A stretch of 11,858 bases of DNA from an uncultured Collinsella sp. GTDB lineage: Bacteria; Actinomycetota; Coriobacteriia; Coriobacteriales; Coriobacteriaceae. The translations under genes and the position numbers were made by a program. Positions within the stretch are counted from its first letter, which is position 1, and every line of letters begins with the position of its first letter. Positions 1 to 7,684 of this stretch are shown here, piece by piece. Where the stretch lies: NCBI GenBank assembly GCA_900754435.1, contig CAAECT010000012.1, positions 1 through 11,858 on the forward strand. The letters run 5' to 3'. The notes under the pieces are model-generated. The model was not told the origin of the DNA. It saw only the letters and a program-made list of their open reading frames with translations, and did not search any database.

Positions 1-27
1 CGTGAAGGGAGCGAAGAGCGTTGCTGC

Positions 28-789
28 CTAGGCTAGCCCCTTGTCACACAAACTACCGAAGCCTCTGATAAAGCGACACATCTCATCAATGTGAGCTGCA
101 AAACTCATGCCAAAGACGGGAGTTCCGTCTTCCTTCTCGTCGAGGATGCCCAGTCGATAGTCGTCGTCCTCGAGCATAGGCTGCGGAAGCCAGATAACCT
201 TGTTGAGGTTGTAGATGCGCTTATACTCGGCCTCTACTTCCTCTTTCGTGAACTCGGGATTACGCTTGCGGCATTCCGTGTCCTCGATGGCGATCAGAGT
301 GCCGTGACCGTCAAACTCGCGGTCGCCGCCCTCCGAAACCATTTCGGAATTGACGATATCGAAGCAACCGAGCGCAACCGCCATGTGAACGGCTGCCTTA
401 CGTGCGGACTGGCACTCCGGGGAGTTCTTGTCCCACACGCCGTAATAGGTCCAAGCGGGGTTGACCATGTAAGAATGGCCCTTGTCGTCGACCATGATGC
501 TGGGACCGTTGTCGCGGACATAGAAGTTGGAGTCTTCGAACTGCGTGATCTCGATGCGATCGAGATCAACCCCCTCCTCCTTCAGGCGCGAGCAAGCCTC
601 CTCATAGGAGCCGGGGGTGCCGCAATTGAGGTTGACCGTAACGTCGCCATACTCGAGCAGAGCCTTGATCACGTCAACGCAGGGCTGGCGGTTATCGTAG
701 CCCTCTGCACGGATGTAATCGGGAAGCCATGTCACATAGACGTTGGAGCGCTTCTCGAACTCGCCCGGCATACGATAGTTCTCGTACAT
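28..789 (-). pseudogene. C-terminally truncated agmatine deiminase family protein (peptidyl-arginine deiminase fold)
   Basis: Agmatine deiminases hydrolyse agmatine to N-carbamoylputrescine and ammonia in the cytoplasm. The 253-residue frame from ATG at 789 shows the family hallmarks in order: an N-terminal WLPDY segment, FYVRDNGPS (the RD carries one catalytic Asp), SEGGDREFDGHGTLI, RNPEFTKEE, VIWLPQ, and AHIDEMCRF with the catalytic His-x-Asp near residue 230. Family members are about 360-380 residues long and carry the nucleophilic Cys in a GGGNIHC-type motif at the far C-terminus. Here recognisable similarity stops just after AHIDEMCRF, and a TAG follows about 12 residues later, so the nucleophile is absent and the product should be inactive. 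The frame is open upstream to 1059, but that part runs through the operator and promoter region, so ATG 789 is preferred; it encodes MYENYRMPGEFEKR, a typical family start. The gene is divergent from tetR and probably controlled by it. Only 27 bases remain to the left edge, so I cannot see whether a detached 3' part lies further left. Confidence 0.75.
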
Positions 790-864
790 GGTTGGTCCTT
801 CCGTCGGGTTTCCCGCGATGCTGTCCGGCCGCGACAATAGCGGGGTTTCACCTGCTATAGTACT

Positions 865-897
865 ACTATACCTACCGTTCGGTAGATAATTTTGAAT
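865..897 (-). promoter_or_regulatory. Candidate deiminase promoter with embedded TetR operator (site A)
   Basis: Positions 872-885 read CTACCGTTCGGTAG, an inverted repeat with 6-bp arms around TT. On the minus strand a good -10 hexamer (TATAGT, 865-870) lies directly downstream of it. The operator would therefore sit in the spacer between -35 and -10 of the deiminase promoter, a classical repression position. The -35 hexamer is weak. The related sites at 921-936, 3042-3065 and 3117-3128 support the operator reading. Repression by the adjacent TetR protein is inferred. Confidence 0.55.
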
Positions 898-936
898 AAT
901 TGCCGCTCGCCTACTGATACATACCGTTCGCCGTAT
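892..936 (+). promoter_or_regulatory. Candidate tetR promoter and second operator-like site (site B)
   Basis: On the plus strand TTGAAT (892-897) and TGATAC (915-920) are separated by 17 bases, a plausible sigma-70-type promoter for tetR. Directly after it, 921-936 reads ATACCGTTCGCCGTAT, which shares the 9-mer TACCGTTCG with site A and is itself an imperfect palindrome. The position just downstream of the -10 suggests autoregulation by TetR. Both promoter and operator are predictions from sequence pattern only. Confidence 0.45.
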
Positions 937-1013
937 ATAGTGGTCATGTTTGGACACGAATTGATGTTCCGTTGCCATCCTTAATAATGTTGGTAGTGCG
1001 GAAGTGATTTGCA

Positions 1014-1592
1014 ATGGAGAAATGCAGCGTGAGCACAAGAAAAAAAATATTGGACGCAATGTACGATCTTGTGGCAGAAGTCGGTTATGACAAAGCGTCT
1101 ATCGGAAAGATTTGCGACTTTGTCGGTATATCCAAGCCGTCGGTGTACTACTACTTTCCCTCAAAAGAGGAGATTTTCACTACGCTCTTGGACAGCATGT
1201 TTCCGACCATTGACTATCAGCGCGACTACTCGCTAATAGTCGATAGGGACGGGTTCAAGGCCGCGCTTATCGAGCTCGGCAATTCAGTTATAGGTGGCTA
1301 TCGAAGCGATGAAAAGCGCCGGCGCGTGCTGGCCGAGGTTAGCGTTCAAGCAAATCGAATTCCTGCAGTTCAGGAACGTCAAGCGACGGCGACCAAACGA
1401 ACCATGGATGCGCTTAAAGACATCCTTCTTCATGGTGTAGAGATTGGCGCGTTTTCCGATAGCGCCGACGTAATGCTCTACGTACAAATTCTTTATACCG
1501 TTCTGGAGGGAGCAAGCAATACGGTCGCTCAAGGTGAGGATATTGATGAAAAAGCGGTTTGGGCGGGAATAGTCGAGCTTATGTTCAAATAA
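1014..1592 (+). CDS. TetR/AcrR family transcriptional regulator
   Basis: A 192-residue protein of normal TetR length. Residues 8-25 form the first helix of the DNA-binding domain, and residues 28-48 hold the helix-turn-helix with the family signature GISKPSVYYYFPSKEEIF. The C-terminal two thirds (about 55-190) is an all-helical ligand-binding/dimerisation region too divergent to name a ligand. The start ATG is preceded by GGAAG at 1000-1004, 9 bases upstream. The gene is divergent from the truncated agmatine deiminase and convergent with the MFS transporter. Inverted repeats of one type lie upstream of all three, so I infer it represses the deiminase and the transporter and controls itself. 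Base composition is more AT-rich than the right-hand genes, which may reflect acquisition by transfer. The family call is secure; ligand and targets are inferred. Confidence 0.9.
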   Translation: MEKCSVSTRKKILDAMYDLVAEVGYDKASIGKICDFVGISKPSVYYYFPSKEEIFTTLLDSMFPTIDYQRDYSLIVDRDGFKAALIELGNSVIGGYRSDEKRRRVLAEVSVQANRIPAVQERQATATKRTMDALKDILLHGVEIGAFSDSADVMLYVQILYTVLEGASNTVAQGEDIDEKAVWAGIVELMFK

Positions 1593-1653
1593 ACCAGCCA
1601 AGATGAAGCGCATGTTGGCACCCATGGTGCCTGCGGGCAACCTTTAAAACGAA

Positions 1654-1695
1654 AACAGGGGTCGACTCCAGTCTGGCTTGGAGTCGACCCCTGTT
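1654..1695. terminator. 17-bp perfect hairpin between convergent tetR and MFS genes
   Basis: AACAGGGGTCGACTCCA (1654-1670) pairs perfectly with 1679-1695 around an 8-base loop. Read on the minus strand, the stem is followed by TTTTCGTTTTAAA, so it can act as an intrinsic terminator for the MFS transcript. On the plus strand there is no U-tract, though it may still block tetR readthrough. The long perfect stem also suits a dispersed palindromic repeat. Confidence 0.7.
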
Positions 1696-1730
1696 GCGTG
1701 GCAATCTATGCCGATGCAAATCGGCGCTTA

Positions 1731-3011
1731 TTACTTTTCAGCAGCCTTATTGAGAAAGCCGGAAACGATAGCAAACGCAGCAATCATAAGGTTGCAGGCA
1801 ATGCAGAAGATAAATACTCCCTGGAATGACCCTGCCATGCCGTAAACCTTCATCATGACCGGCATTCCAAAAGCACCGACGACATAGCCCGCTGAGCAAA
1901 CGATCGAATAGATCCTTCCAAAATCGCGTGATCCAAAGAGCGAGAGGAGAAGCATCGGCATTGCGGTTCCAACGATGGCGAACATGACATCGTTTACACC
2001 AGCTGCAATGATGGAAACGGTCTCATTGCTTCCGCCAATGATAAGAAGCAGGAATGAAAGAATGCTGACACCTGTCCATGCGACCGTTGCTTTAATAGCG
2101 CCAAGCTTGTCGCATGTTTTGCCCACGAAGGGATTTAGGAAGATATCGGAGAGTGAAGCTGCCGAGACCATTAAGCTTCCTACGATAGGATTGAAACCGA
2201 CCTCGCTTGCATAGGTTGGAAACAGCTGGTTCATGCAGCAGGTGAGCTGCGCCACGCAAAGCAAGAGGACACAGAGAATAAAAGACGGCGTTTTCGCGGC
2301 ATCGCGGAGTGCCATGCCCGAAAGGACATCTTCCTGCTCATCGGCGCTGCAGCTCTCATGGGTTTCGGAGGCGGTCTCTCCGTACGGAAGCATATTGCGA
2401 TCAGAGGGGTTAAGGCTAATGATAAATGCGCTTGCAGGCAAAATCATAGCTGCAGAAACGGCCGCAAGCACGATGTATCCCGTACGCCAGCCTTGCTGCT
2501 CGATGACCAGTGTAATGACAGGACTCAATAACAGCGTGCAGAGAGAATTAACGCCCCAAGCGAGGCCGATGGCGAGACCGGACGATTTGCTGAACCATTG
2601 GTCAATGACATCGGACATGCAGACGCCCGTTGTAAACGAAAAGCAGATGCCGATCACTGCGGCGGAGACGGTGAACATCCAGACCTCGGTGTAGAACGCC
2701 ATTGCGGCGCCGGCGGCAATAAGGACGAGTTCAATGCAAATATGCCATGGTTTGCCGATTACTTTTGGAATGAAGCGACTCAAAAGCGGAAGCCCAAGCG
2801 CAAGGCCAAGAAGAATCGCGGTGAAATAGAAAGAAAAAGAAGTGTAGTCAAAGCCCAGATCTTCACATACTGGAGCAACGAATGAGCCGGCAATAATGCT
2901 ATATGTGCCAGTTGTTCCGGCGGACATTAAGCCGAGCGCAATAACGACGACCCAAGCAAATGCGCCGCTTTCACGGAGACAATCTTTTTTGGCTGGTGTG
3001 GTGAGAGTCAT
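1731..3011 (-). CDS. MFS transporter, oxalate/formate-antiporter-like subgroup
   Basis: A 426-residue integral membrane protein with about 12 hydrophobic segments in two halves, split by a hydrophilic central loop around residues 205-245. Family-like motifs are WFSKSSGLAIGLAWG near residue 140, as in OFA-type carriers, and the motif-A-like DIFLNPFVGKTCDKLGA between the first helices of the second half. The substrate cannot be read from the sequence. An in-frame ATG at 3086 would add 25 residues, but that extension runs through the operator palindrome and has no hydrophobic or family-like features. ATG 3011 has a GGAG ribosome-binding site 6 bases upstream and is chosen. The gene is convergent with tetR and shares operator-like sequences with it, so it is probably TetR-repressed. 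Transport of a polyamine-related or toxic ligand is possible given the neighbouring deiminase, but this is inference. Confidence 0.85.
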   Translation of the reverse strand: MTLTTPAKKDCLRESGAFAWVVVIALGLMSAGTTGTYSIIAGSFVAPVCEDLGFDYTSFSFYFTAILLGLALGLPLLSRFIPKVIGKPWHICIELVLIAAGAAMAFYTEVWMFTVSAAVIGICFSFTTGVCMSDVIDQWFSKSSGLAIGLAWGVNSLCTLLLSPVITLVIEQQGWRTGYIVLAAVSAAMILPASAFIISLNPSDRNMLPYGETASETHESCSADEQEDVLSGMALRDAAKTPSFILCVLLLCVAQLTCCMNQLFPTYASEVGFNPIVGSLMVSAASLSDIFLNPFVGKTCDKLGAIKATVAWTGVSILSFLLLIIGGSNETVSIIAAGVNDVMFAIVGTAMPMLLLSLFGSRDFGRIYSIVCSAGYVVGAFGMPVMMKVYGMAGSFQGVFIFCIACNLMIAAFAIVSGFLNKAAEK

Positions 3012-3041
3012 GGTTGCTCCATTTCTATCGGCAATACATCC

Positions 3042-3065
3042 TATATGCCTACCGATAGGTATATA
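3042..3065 (-). promoter_or_regulatory. Operator-like palindrome upstream of the MFS gene (site D)
   Basis: The core CCTACCGATAGG (3048-3059) is flanked by TATAT on the left and ATATA on the right, giving a 24-bp quasi-palindrome about 30 bases upstream of the MFS start. It shares CCTACCG with site A in the deiminase/tetR gap. The AT-rich arms could also supply a -10 element for the minus-strand promoter. TetR binding is inferred. Confidence 0.5.
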
Positions 3066-3116
3066 AACCAGAGGACTCTTCGTCAAGCATTAAGCGGGGA
3101 GAGGGAGTTCTTAACC

Positions 3117-3128
3117 TGCCGAACGGTA
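3117..3128. promoter_or_regulatory. Operator-like half-palindrome (site C)
   Basis: TGCCGAACGGTA shares the 10-mer CCGAACGGTA with the reverse complement of site A. It lies about 105 bases upstream of the MFS start, between site D and the hairpin that ends the ABC gene. It may be a secondary TetR site or a remnant of a duplicated promoter region. Confidence 0.35.
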
Positions 3129-3155
3129 ATTAGACCCCGTTTTCGCAAGGGTCTC

Positions 3156-3188
3156 AATGTGACAAAGGGACTGTCCCTTTGTCACATT
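3156..3188. terminator. 15-bp perfect hairpin overlapping the ABC transporter stop codon
   Basis: AATGTGACAAAGGGA (3156-3170) pairs perfectly with 3174-3188 around the 3-base loop CTG. The end of the stem supplies part of the ABC gene's TAA. Neither strand has a U-tract after the stem, so it is a weak match to a canonical intrinsic terminator and resembles a palindromic repeat element inserted at the gene end. A second small hairpin, AGACCC/GGGTCT (3132-3154), follows in the minus-strand direction. A partial match, CCCTTGTCACAC, is seen near 38-49 where the deiminase is truncated. Confidence 0.55.
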
Positions 3189-6100
3189 ATTCGGAGCGCA
3201 GGGCTTCGACGGGGTCCTTCTTGGATGCGCTACGGGCCGGCAGCAGGCCGGCAACGACCGTCAACAGCACCGAAATTGCAATGAGTACCAGCGCATCCTG
3301 CACGGGCAGGCTCATCAGGTTGGGAACCTGTTTGACCGCAAGTGCCCAGGCATTGACCGGGAAACTCACGAGCACCACGACGACAATGGCAAAGACGCCG
3401 GCAATGAGGCCCTCGATAAAGGTCTCGGCATTGAATACGTTGGCCACGTTACGCTTCGACGCGCCGATCGCACGCAGGATGCCAATCTCCTTTTTGCGTT
3501 CCAGCACACTGATGTAGGTGATGATGCCGATCATGATGGAGCTCACCACCAGGCTGATACTCACGAATGCGATGAGCACCAAGCTGATGGTGTTCACGAT
3601 GTCGGTCACCGAACCCATGATGATGCCCATGTAGTCTGTGTACGAAATTGCCCGATCATCGTGGCCAGCGGCTTTGACCTGCTTGTTGTACGCATCGATG
3701 TGATCGAGTACGCGCTCCTTGGCCTCAAAGTCGCGCGGGAAAATCTTGACCGAGATGGGATCGGCCTCGTCCGCATAGCCCAGTATGGTCAGATTGTTAT
3801 CGTAGGTGAGCTTCGACGCCTTGGCATAGCTCATCATGAGCGAACTCAGGTCCTCGGCGTCCATGTTGAAATGGATGGCACGAGCAAAGGCGCTCGCATC
3901 CACGTGCATGGCGCTCGCCAGGTTGGCAAAACTCGACGACATCTGCGTCGCCATCTGGTCCATAAGCCCTGCCGCGCCCGCCTTGAGCTGGGATGATACC
4001 GTCGACGCTATCTGCTCGCTGATCGACTTCATCACCTGATCCATAGCCTGCTGCAGATACGGAGCCAGCTGCTTTTGCACATAGTCGGTCATCGCCTGCT
4101 GCAGGCGCTCGGCCAGGGCATCGCCGCCGAGCGCTTTGAGCTGGGCTAGGATTTGCTGGGCTGCGGCATCATTCTCAAGATACGTCGAGAATGCGGCAGA
4201 GAGCTTTGACGCGTCCTTAAGATCATCGGGCGACAGCGCCTTAAACTGATCAGACTGCAAAAAGCCCTCAAACAGCTGGTTGGTTAGTGTTCCCACGTGC
4301 TGCATTTGCTCGGGCGTGAGTTCCAGACCGTCAAAGATACCCGAGAAATCTGGGGTTGGCGCTTTTGCCATGATGTCGCTGAAGTCGATGTCCTTGCCAA
4401 CGTCCGAAAGGTCAATGTCCAGACCGGACAGATCGACGTCCGAGAGATCAATGCCGCCGCCGGCAACACCCGAGAGTGCAGACGAATCGAACGAGAACGC
4501 GCTCTTAAGTGCTGCCTCGTCCACACTGAACATGCTGCCCAGATCCACTCCTTGTTTGGCCTCGCCTTGTAGTTCGTCGAAGGTTTTGCCCGTAAAGACA
4601 TCCGTCTCGGGGTGGTCGAGTTGCTCCTGCACAATCTGCGAATCGGCGGCGCGCTCCATAAGCTGGCGAGTCAGCGCATGCGTATAGGCAATGCCCGGAG
4701 ACAACGCACTCGCATTGGCCGTCTCGTTAGGTCGCACCACGCCCACAATGTGCACGTCAATACCGTCGGCAACCTTAGCAGCCATAAAGTCGGCGTCGTC
4801 AGACATGTCGGTCCACATGCCGGTCTCTTCGTTTTTGCGATAGGCATCGGCCGGCGACAGCACCTTAAACGTCGTGGACAACGCATCATCGTAGGTAAAG
4901 TCGGCGCCGGTCTCGGGCGTCTCGATCTTACCGTCGGCCGTCATGGCACTGTTTACCAGATCGTTGAGCTCATCGATATCCAGCGCACCGATGCTGTAGA
5001 GCGTATAGTCGCCCACCGTGCCACGACTCGAAAGCACCATCACGGCTTCGTTGGCAGACGTGGGCCAATGACCGGCGACGACATCGTACTGGCTGTCGAG
5101 CAGACTCTGGTCGTCGATCATCTCGTTAAAGACCGAGGTTCCCATGGATTCCATGCTCACCGTTGCCGCCGAGCTCGCGCCTCCGCTCATGGCCTCGGTC
5201 ATGGCGTTGGGCACCAGCCGGACAGGCTTCTCATCGCCCTTGCCGGCACGATAGACAACCGGCGATACACCGTAGCCGTACTGAATGGCGTTGACCTCTT
5301 TGTCGATACCGTCGCCGCCGTCGTCAAGCCATGCCTTAAAGCTCGTCATGTCGTTGGACTTAACGCTCGCAAACATATCCTTTACGGCCGTGACCACGGG
5401 AATCTTATCGGTTTCGGCACTGTCGTCGGACGAATCCACGTTTTCAGGCGAGTCATCATCCGCAGCCCCCTGTCCGCCCATCATGGACGACAGGTCGTAA
5501 TCCTGCTTGGAAATGGTGAGTGGGTAGCTCGAGAGCGTATCCTCCTCGACCTTTTTGATGTAGCCGTTTACGCCGTTGGACAGCGCCAGAATCGCCGCGA
5601 TACCGATAATGCCAATCGAGCCCGCAAAGGCCGTCATGGCCGTGCGGCCCTTCTTGGTCATGAGGTTTCGGGCAGAAAGCCCCAGCGCCGTCACAAAGCT
5701 CATCGAGGTTTTGCGCGTAGGCTTGGCCTCGCGGCGCGTGGCGTCAGCGACATCGAAAGGATCGGAATCGTCGGTGATCTTGCCGTCCGCCAGGTTGACG
5801 ATGCGCGTGGCGTATTGGTATGCCAGGTCGGGATTGTGCGTGACCATGATGACCAGACGGTCGCGCGCAACTTCTTTGAGCAAATCCATAACCTGCACGG
5901 ATGTCGTTGAATCCAAAGCGCCAGTCGGCTCGTCGGCAAGGACGATCTCAGGGTCATTGATCAGGGCGCGGGCAATGGCCACGCGCTGCATCTGCCCGCC
6001 CGATAGCTGGCTCGGGCGCTTGTTAACGTGTTCGCCCAGGCCAACCGCCTCGAGCGCCTCGCGCGCACGCTGGCGGCGCTCGGCATGCCCCACACCTGTG

Positions 6101-6429
6101 AGCGTAAGCGCCAGCTCCACGTTTTCCAAAATGGTCTGATGCGGAATGAGGTTATAGCTTTGGAACACAAAGCCGATGCGGTTGTTGCGATAGGCATCCC
6201 AATCGCGATTGTGAAAGTCCTTGGTCGAAATACCGTCGATTAGCAGGTCGCCGGAATCGAAATGATCGAGTCCACCGATAACGTTGAGCATCGTAGTTTT
6301 GCCCGAGCCCGAGGGACCCAGAATGGCCACGAACTCGTTATCGCGAAAAGACAGGCTTACGTTGTCGAGCGCCACCTGCATAAACGACTGCGTAACGTAC
6401 CTTTTGCAAATACCCTTGAGCTCCAACAT
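3187..6429 (-). CDS. ABC transporter, fused ATP-binding protein and FtsX/MacB-type permease with large extracytoplasmic domain
   Basis: A 1080-residue fusion. Residues 1-225 are a LolD/MacB-class ATPase: Walker A GPSGSGKT at 38-45, Q-loop Gln90, signature [15 protein letters not shown] at 142-156, Walker B with DEPTGALD at 166-173, and H-loop His198. TM1 is at about 264-286. An extracytoplasmic region of about 650 residues follows. It includes an Asp/Ser-rich repetitive stretch near 655-690 ([18 protein letters not shown]) and a helical, Gln/Ala-rich part near 760-880. Three more TMs (about 947-972, 1003-1025, 1043-1066) form the FtsX domain, with the conserved [19 protein letters not shown] between TM2 and TM3. 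Such mechanotransmission-type transporters export peptides or lipids or remodel the envelope without transporting through the membrane. ATG 6429 has GAGAGG 9 bases upstream and starts a typical [10 protein letters not shown]; a GTG at 6456 is possible but less likely. The gene is transcribed alone. The substrate is unknown. Confidence 0.93.
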   Translation of the reverse strand: MLELKGICKRYVTQSFMQVALDNVSLSFRDNEFVAILGPSGSGKTTMLNVIGGLDHFDSGDLLIDGISTKDFHNRDWDAYRNNRIGFVFQSYNLIPHQTILENVELALTLTGVGHAERRQRAREALEAVGLGEHVNKRPSQLSGGQMQRVAIARALINDPEIVLADEPTGALDSTTSVQVMDLLKEVARDRLVIMVTHNPDLAYQYATRIVNLADGKITDDSDPFDVADATRREAKPTRKTSMSFVTALGLSARNLMTKKGRTAMTAFAGSIGIIGIAAILALSNGVNGYIKKVEEDTLSSYPLTISKQDYDLSSMMGGQGAADDDSPENVDSSDDSAETDKIPVVTAVKDMFASVKSNDMTSFKAWLDDGGDGIDKEVNAIQYGYGVSPVVYRAGKGDEKPVRLVPNAMTEAMSGGASSAATVSMESMGTSVFNEMIDDQSLLDSQYDVVAGHWPTSANEAVMVLSSRGTVGDYTLYSIGALDIDELNDLVNSAMTADGKIETPETGADFTYDDALSTTFKVLSPADAYRKNEETGMWTDMSDDADFMAAKVADGIDVHIVGVVRPNETANASALSPGIAYTHALTRQLMERAADSQIVQEQLDHPETDVFTGKTFDELQGEAKQGVDLGSMFSVDEAALKSAFSFDSSALSGVAGGGIDLSDVDLSGLDIDLSDVGKDIDFSDIMAKAPTPDFSGIFDGLELTPEQMQHVGTLTNQLFEGFLQSDQFKALSPDDLKDASKLSAAFSTYLENDAAAQQILAQLKALGGDALAERLQQAMTDYVQKQLAPYLQQAMDQVMKSISEQIASTVSSQLKAGAAGLMDQMATQMSSSFANLASAMHVDASAFARAIHFNMDAEDLSSLMMSYAKASKLTYDNNLTILGYADEADPISVKIFPRDFEAKERVLDHIDAYNKQVKAAGHDDRAISYTDYMGIIMGSVTDIVNTISLVLIAFVSISLVVSSIMIGIITYISVLERKKEIGILRAIGASKRNVANVFNAETFIEGLIAGVFAIVVVVLVSFPVNAWALAVKQVPNLMSLPVQDALVLIAISVLLTVVAGLLPARSASKKDPVEALRSE

Positions 6430-6576
6430 GGACGGCAACCTCTCCCACGCGGGCACACTTGCCCGCTCTCCCCCGCCGTTCGTATTCGACGCGTTTGTCC
6501 TACTCTATCCCCATTTTTTGCCGGAACCAGTGAGGAATGTAACGAACCGCGCCAAAAAACGAACGGGACGGCGCCT
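6430..6576. other. Non-coding gap upstream of the ABC gene
   Basis: No gene is supported here on either strand. It should contain the minus-strand promoter of the ABC transporter, but I see no convincing -35/-10 pair. The GAGAGG ribosome-binding site of that gene lies at its left end (about 6439-6444). Confidence 0.5.
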
Positions 6577-6603
6577 AAAAGAAGAGGCCCCGAGCGGGAC
6601 CTC
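6577..6603 (-). terminator. Rho-independent terminator of the TlpA operon
   Basis: On the minus strand, GAGGTCCCG pairs with CGGGGCCTC (6584-6603; one mismatch in 9 bp, with the loop opening at the centre) and is followed directly by TTCTTTT (6577-6583). It lies about 80 bases after the TlpA stop codon, which fits termination of the three-gene minus-strand operon and insulation of the ABC gene. Confidence 0.75.
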
Positions 6604-6683
6604 TATATGGTGAAGCTTGTCTTGAAAGGCAGCGGACTACTCCGCACAGCGGCGCACGATCCTCGCCATGCTTTACGCGTTTT

Positions 6684-7655
6684 TTACTGCTCGCTATTCG
6701 CAATCGCCTGGTCGATAAGCTTGTCGAGTGCTGCGCGCTGCTCGGCGGAGCTGACGGCTCCCACGATTGGATCCCCTACGATGTTGCCGTTCTGATCGAT
6801 GACATACGTTGTCGGGAACGAGAACAAATTTGACGTGAACTTACCGGCCTCGCTATCCGACTTGAACCAGATGTTCTTATATGTCACGCCCTTCTTGCTC
6901 AGCACGTCCTTGGCATCTGCGATCTCGCCCTTGTTGCCATCGAGCGTAAAGGAATTGACGCCCACGACCTGGCCGCCCTTCTCGGCAAGCTCCTGATTCA
7001 GCTTCTCAAGATCGCCCAGCTCGCCCACGCACGGCTTGCAAGTAGTGAACCAGAAGTTCATGACGGTGACCTTGTTCTTAGAGAACAGCTCGTCGCTGTT
7101 CACGTCGTTGCCATCCAGGTCTTTGCCCGTAAAGCTGGGGAACTTCGTCGCCTCGCTCGAAGCATTGGCACCAGCCGTCATGCCAGCGGTCGAAGCGTCG
7201 ACGCTCTCGCCTGCGCTCGGCGTGCTTCCACAGCCGGGGAACTCCTTCTCCAAGCTCTCGAGCTTGTCCTCGATCTCCTTGATCTGCTGCGCACCAGCCT
7301 TGAGCGTCTTAAGCTCATCCGCCGTAAACTCATCCTTAGCGCCGTCGATGGTCTTGAGCAGAAAATCGCCGTAATTGCTGCCGTCCTCAATCATTGCCGA
7401 GTCTTTATTTGCCGCATTGAATACCTTTTCCCACAGCGCGTTATCACTCGAAAAGATCTCGTTCTCTTTCTGCATGAGCTTCGCATACAGCTCGGCGGCC
7501 TCGTCGGCATTGGCCGGCTTCTGCGCAGTGAGTTCTGCGATCTTAGGGTCGGAGCTCGCAGATTCGCTCGCATTGCCACCGGGCGCCGAACATGCCACAA
7601 GGCATAAGGCCAATACCGGCACCATAAACAGGGCCGCAATCTTAGAAAGCTTCAT
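6684..7655 (-). CDS. TlpA-like thioredoxin-fold lipoprotein (extracytoplasmic thiol-disulfide oxidoreductase)
   Basis: A 323-residue lipoprotein. Residues 1-21 form a lipoprotein signal peptide ending in the lipobox LVAC with Cys22 as the lipidated residue. Residues about 35-135 are charged, helical and not recognised. A Ser/Ala/Gly-rich linker follows, with an extra Cys at 142. Residues about 165-320 are an AhpC/TSA-Redoxin/TlpA domain: active site WFTTCKPC (Cys206, Cys209), cis-proline in SFPTTYVID (Pro281), and the typical insert before it. It should reduce or exchange disulfides outside the membrane. Two ATGs are possible: the one at 7661 has GGAGG only 1 base away, while the one at 7655 has it 7 bases away, so 7655 is chosen. 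It is the last gene of an operon, 29 bases after the polyferredoxin, its probable electron source. Family is certain; the physiological substrate is not. Confidence 0.93.
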   Translation of the reverse strand: MKLSKIAALFMVPVLALCLVACSAPGGNASESASSDPKIAELTAQKPANADEAAELYAKLMQKENEIFSSDNALWEKVFNAANKDSAMIEDGSNYGDFLLKTIDGAKDEFTADELKTLKAGAQQIKEIEDKLESLEKEFPGCGSTPSAGESVDASTAGMTAGANASSEATKFPSFTGKDLDGNDVNSDELFSKNKVTVMNFWFTTCKPCVGELGDLEKLNQELAEKGGQVVGVNSFTLDGNKGEIADAKDVLSKKGVTYKNIWFKSDSEAGKFTSNLFSFPTTYVIDQNGNIVGDPIVGAVSSAEQRAALDKLIDQAIANSEQ

Positions 7656-7684
7656 AGTCATTCCTCCGTTTTGTCGAAGCTTGT

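Noticed and set aside
91..840. A 249-codon plus-strand frame opposite the agmatine deiminase.
   Set aside because: Antisense to a clearly recognised family; no ribosome-binding site or domain.
1617..1631. GGCACC-CAT-GGTGCC hairpin after tetR as its terminator.
   Set aside because: Only a 6-bp stem with a 3-base loop and no adjacent U-tract; the 17-bp hairpin just downstream is a better transcript end.
4612..5910. A 432-codon open frame on the plus strand, antisense to the ABC gene.
   Set aside because: Rich in His/Arg/Gly with no domain, and lies opposite a well-supported ABC transporter; it is a byproduct of GC-rich codon use.
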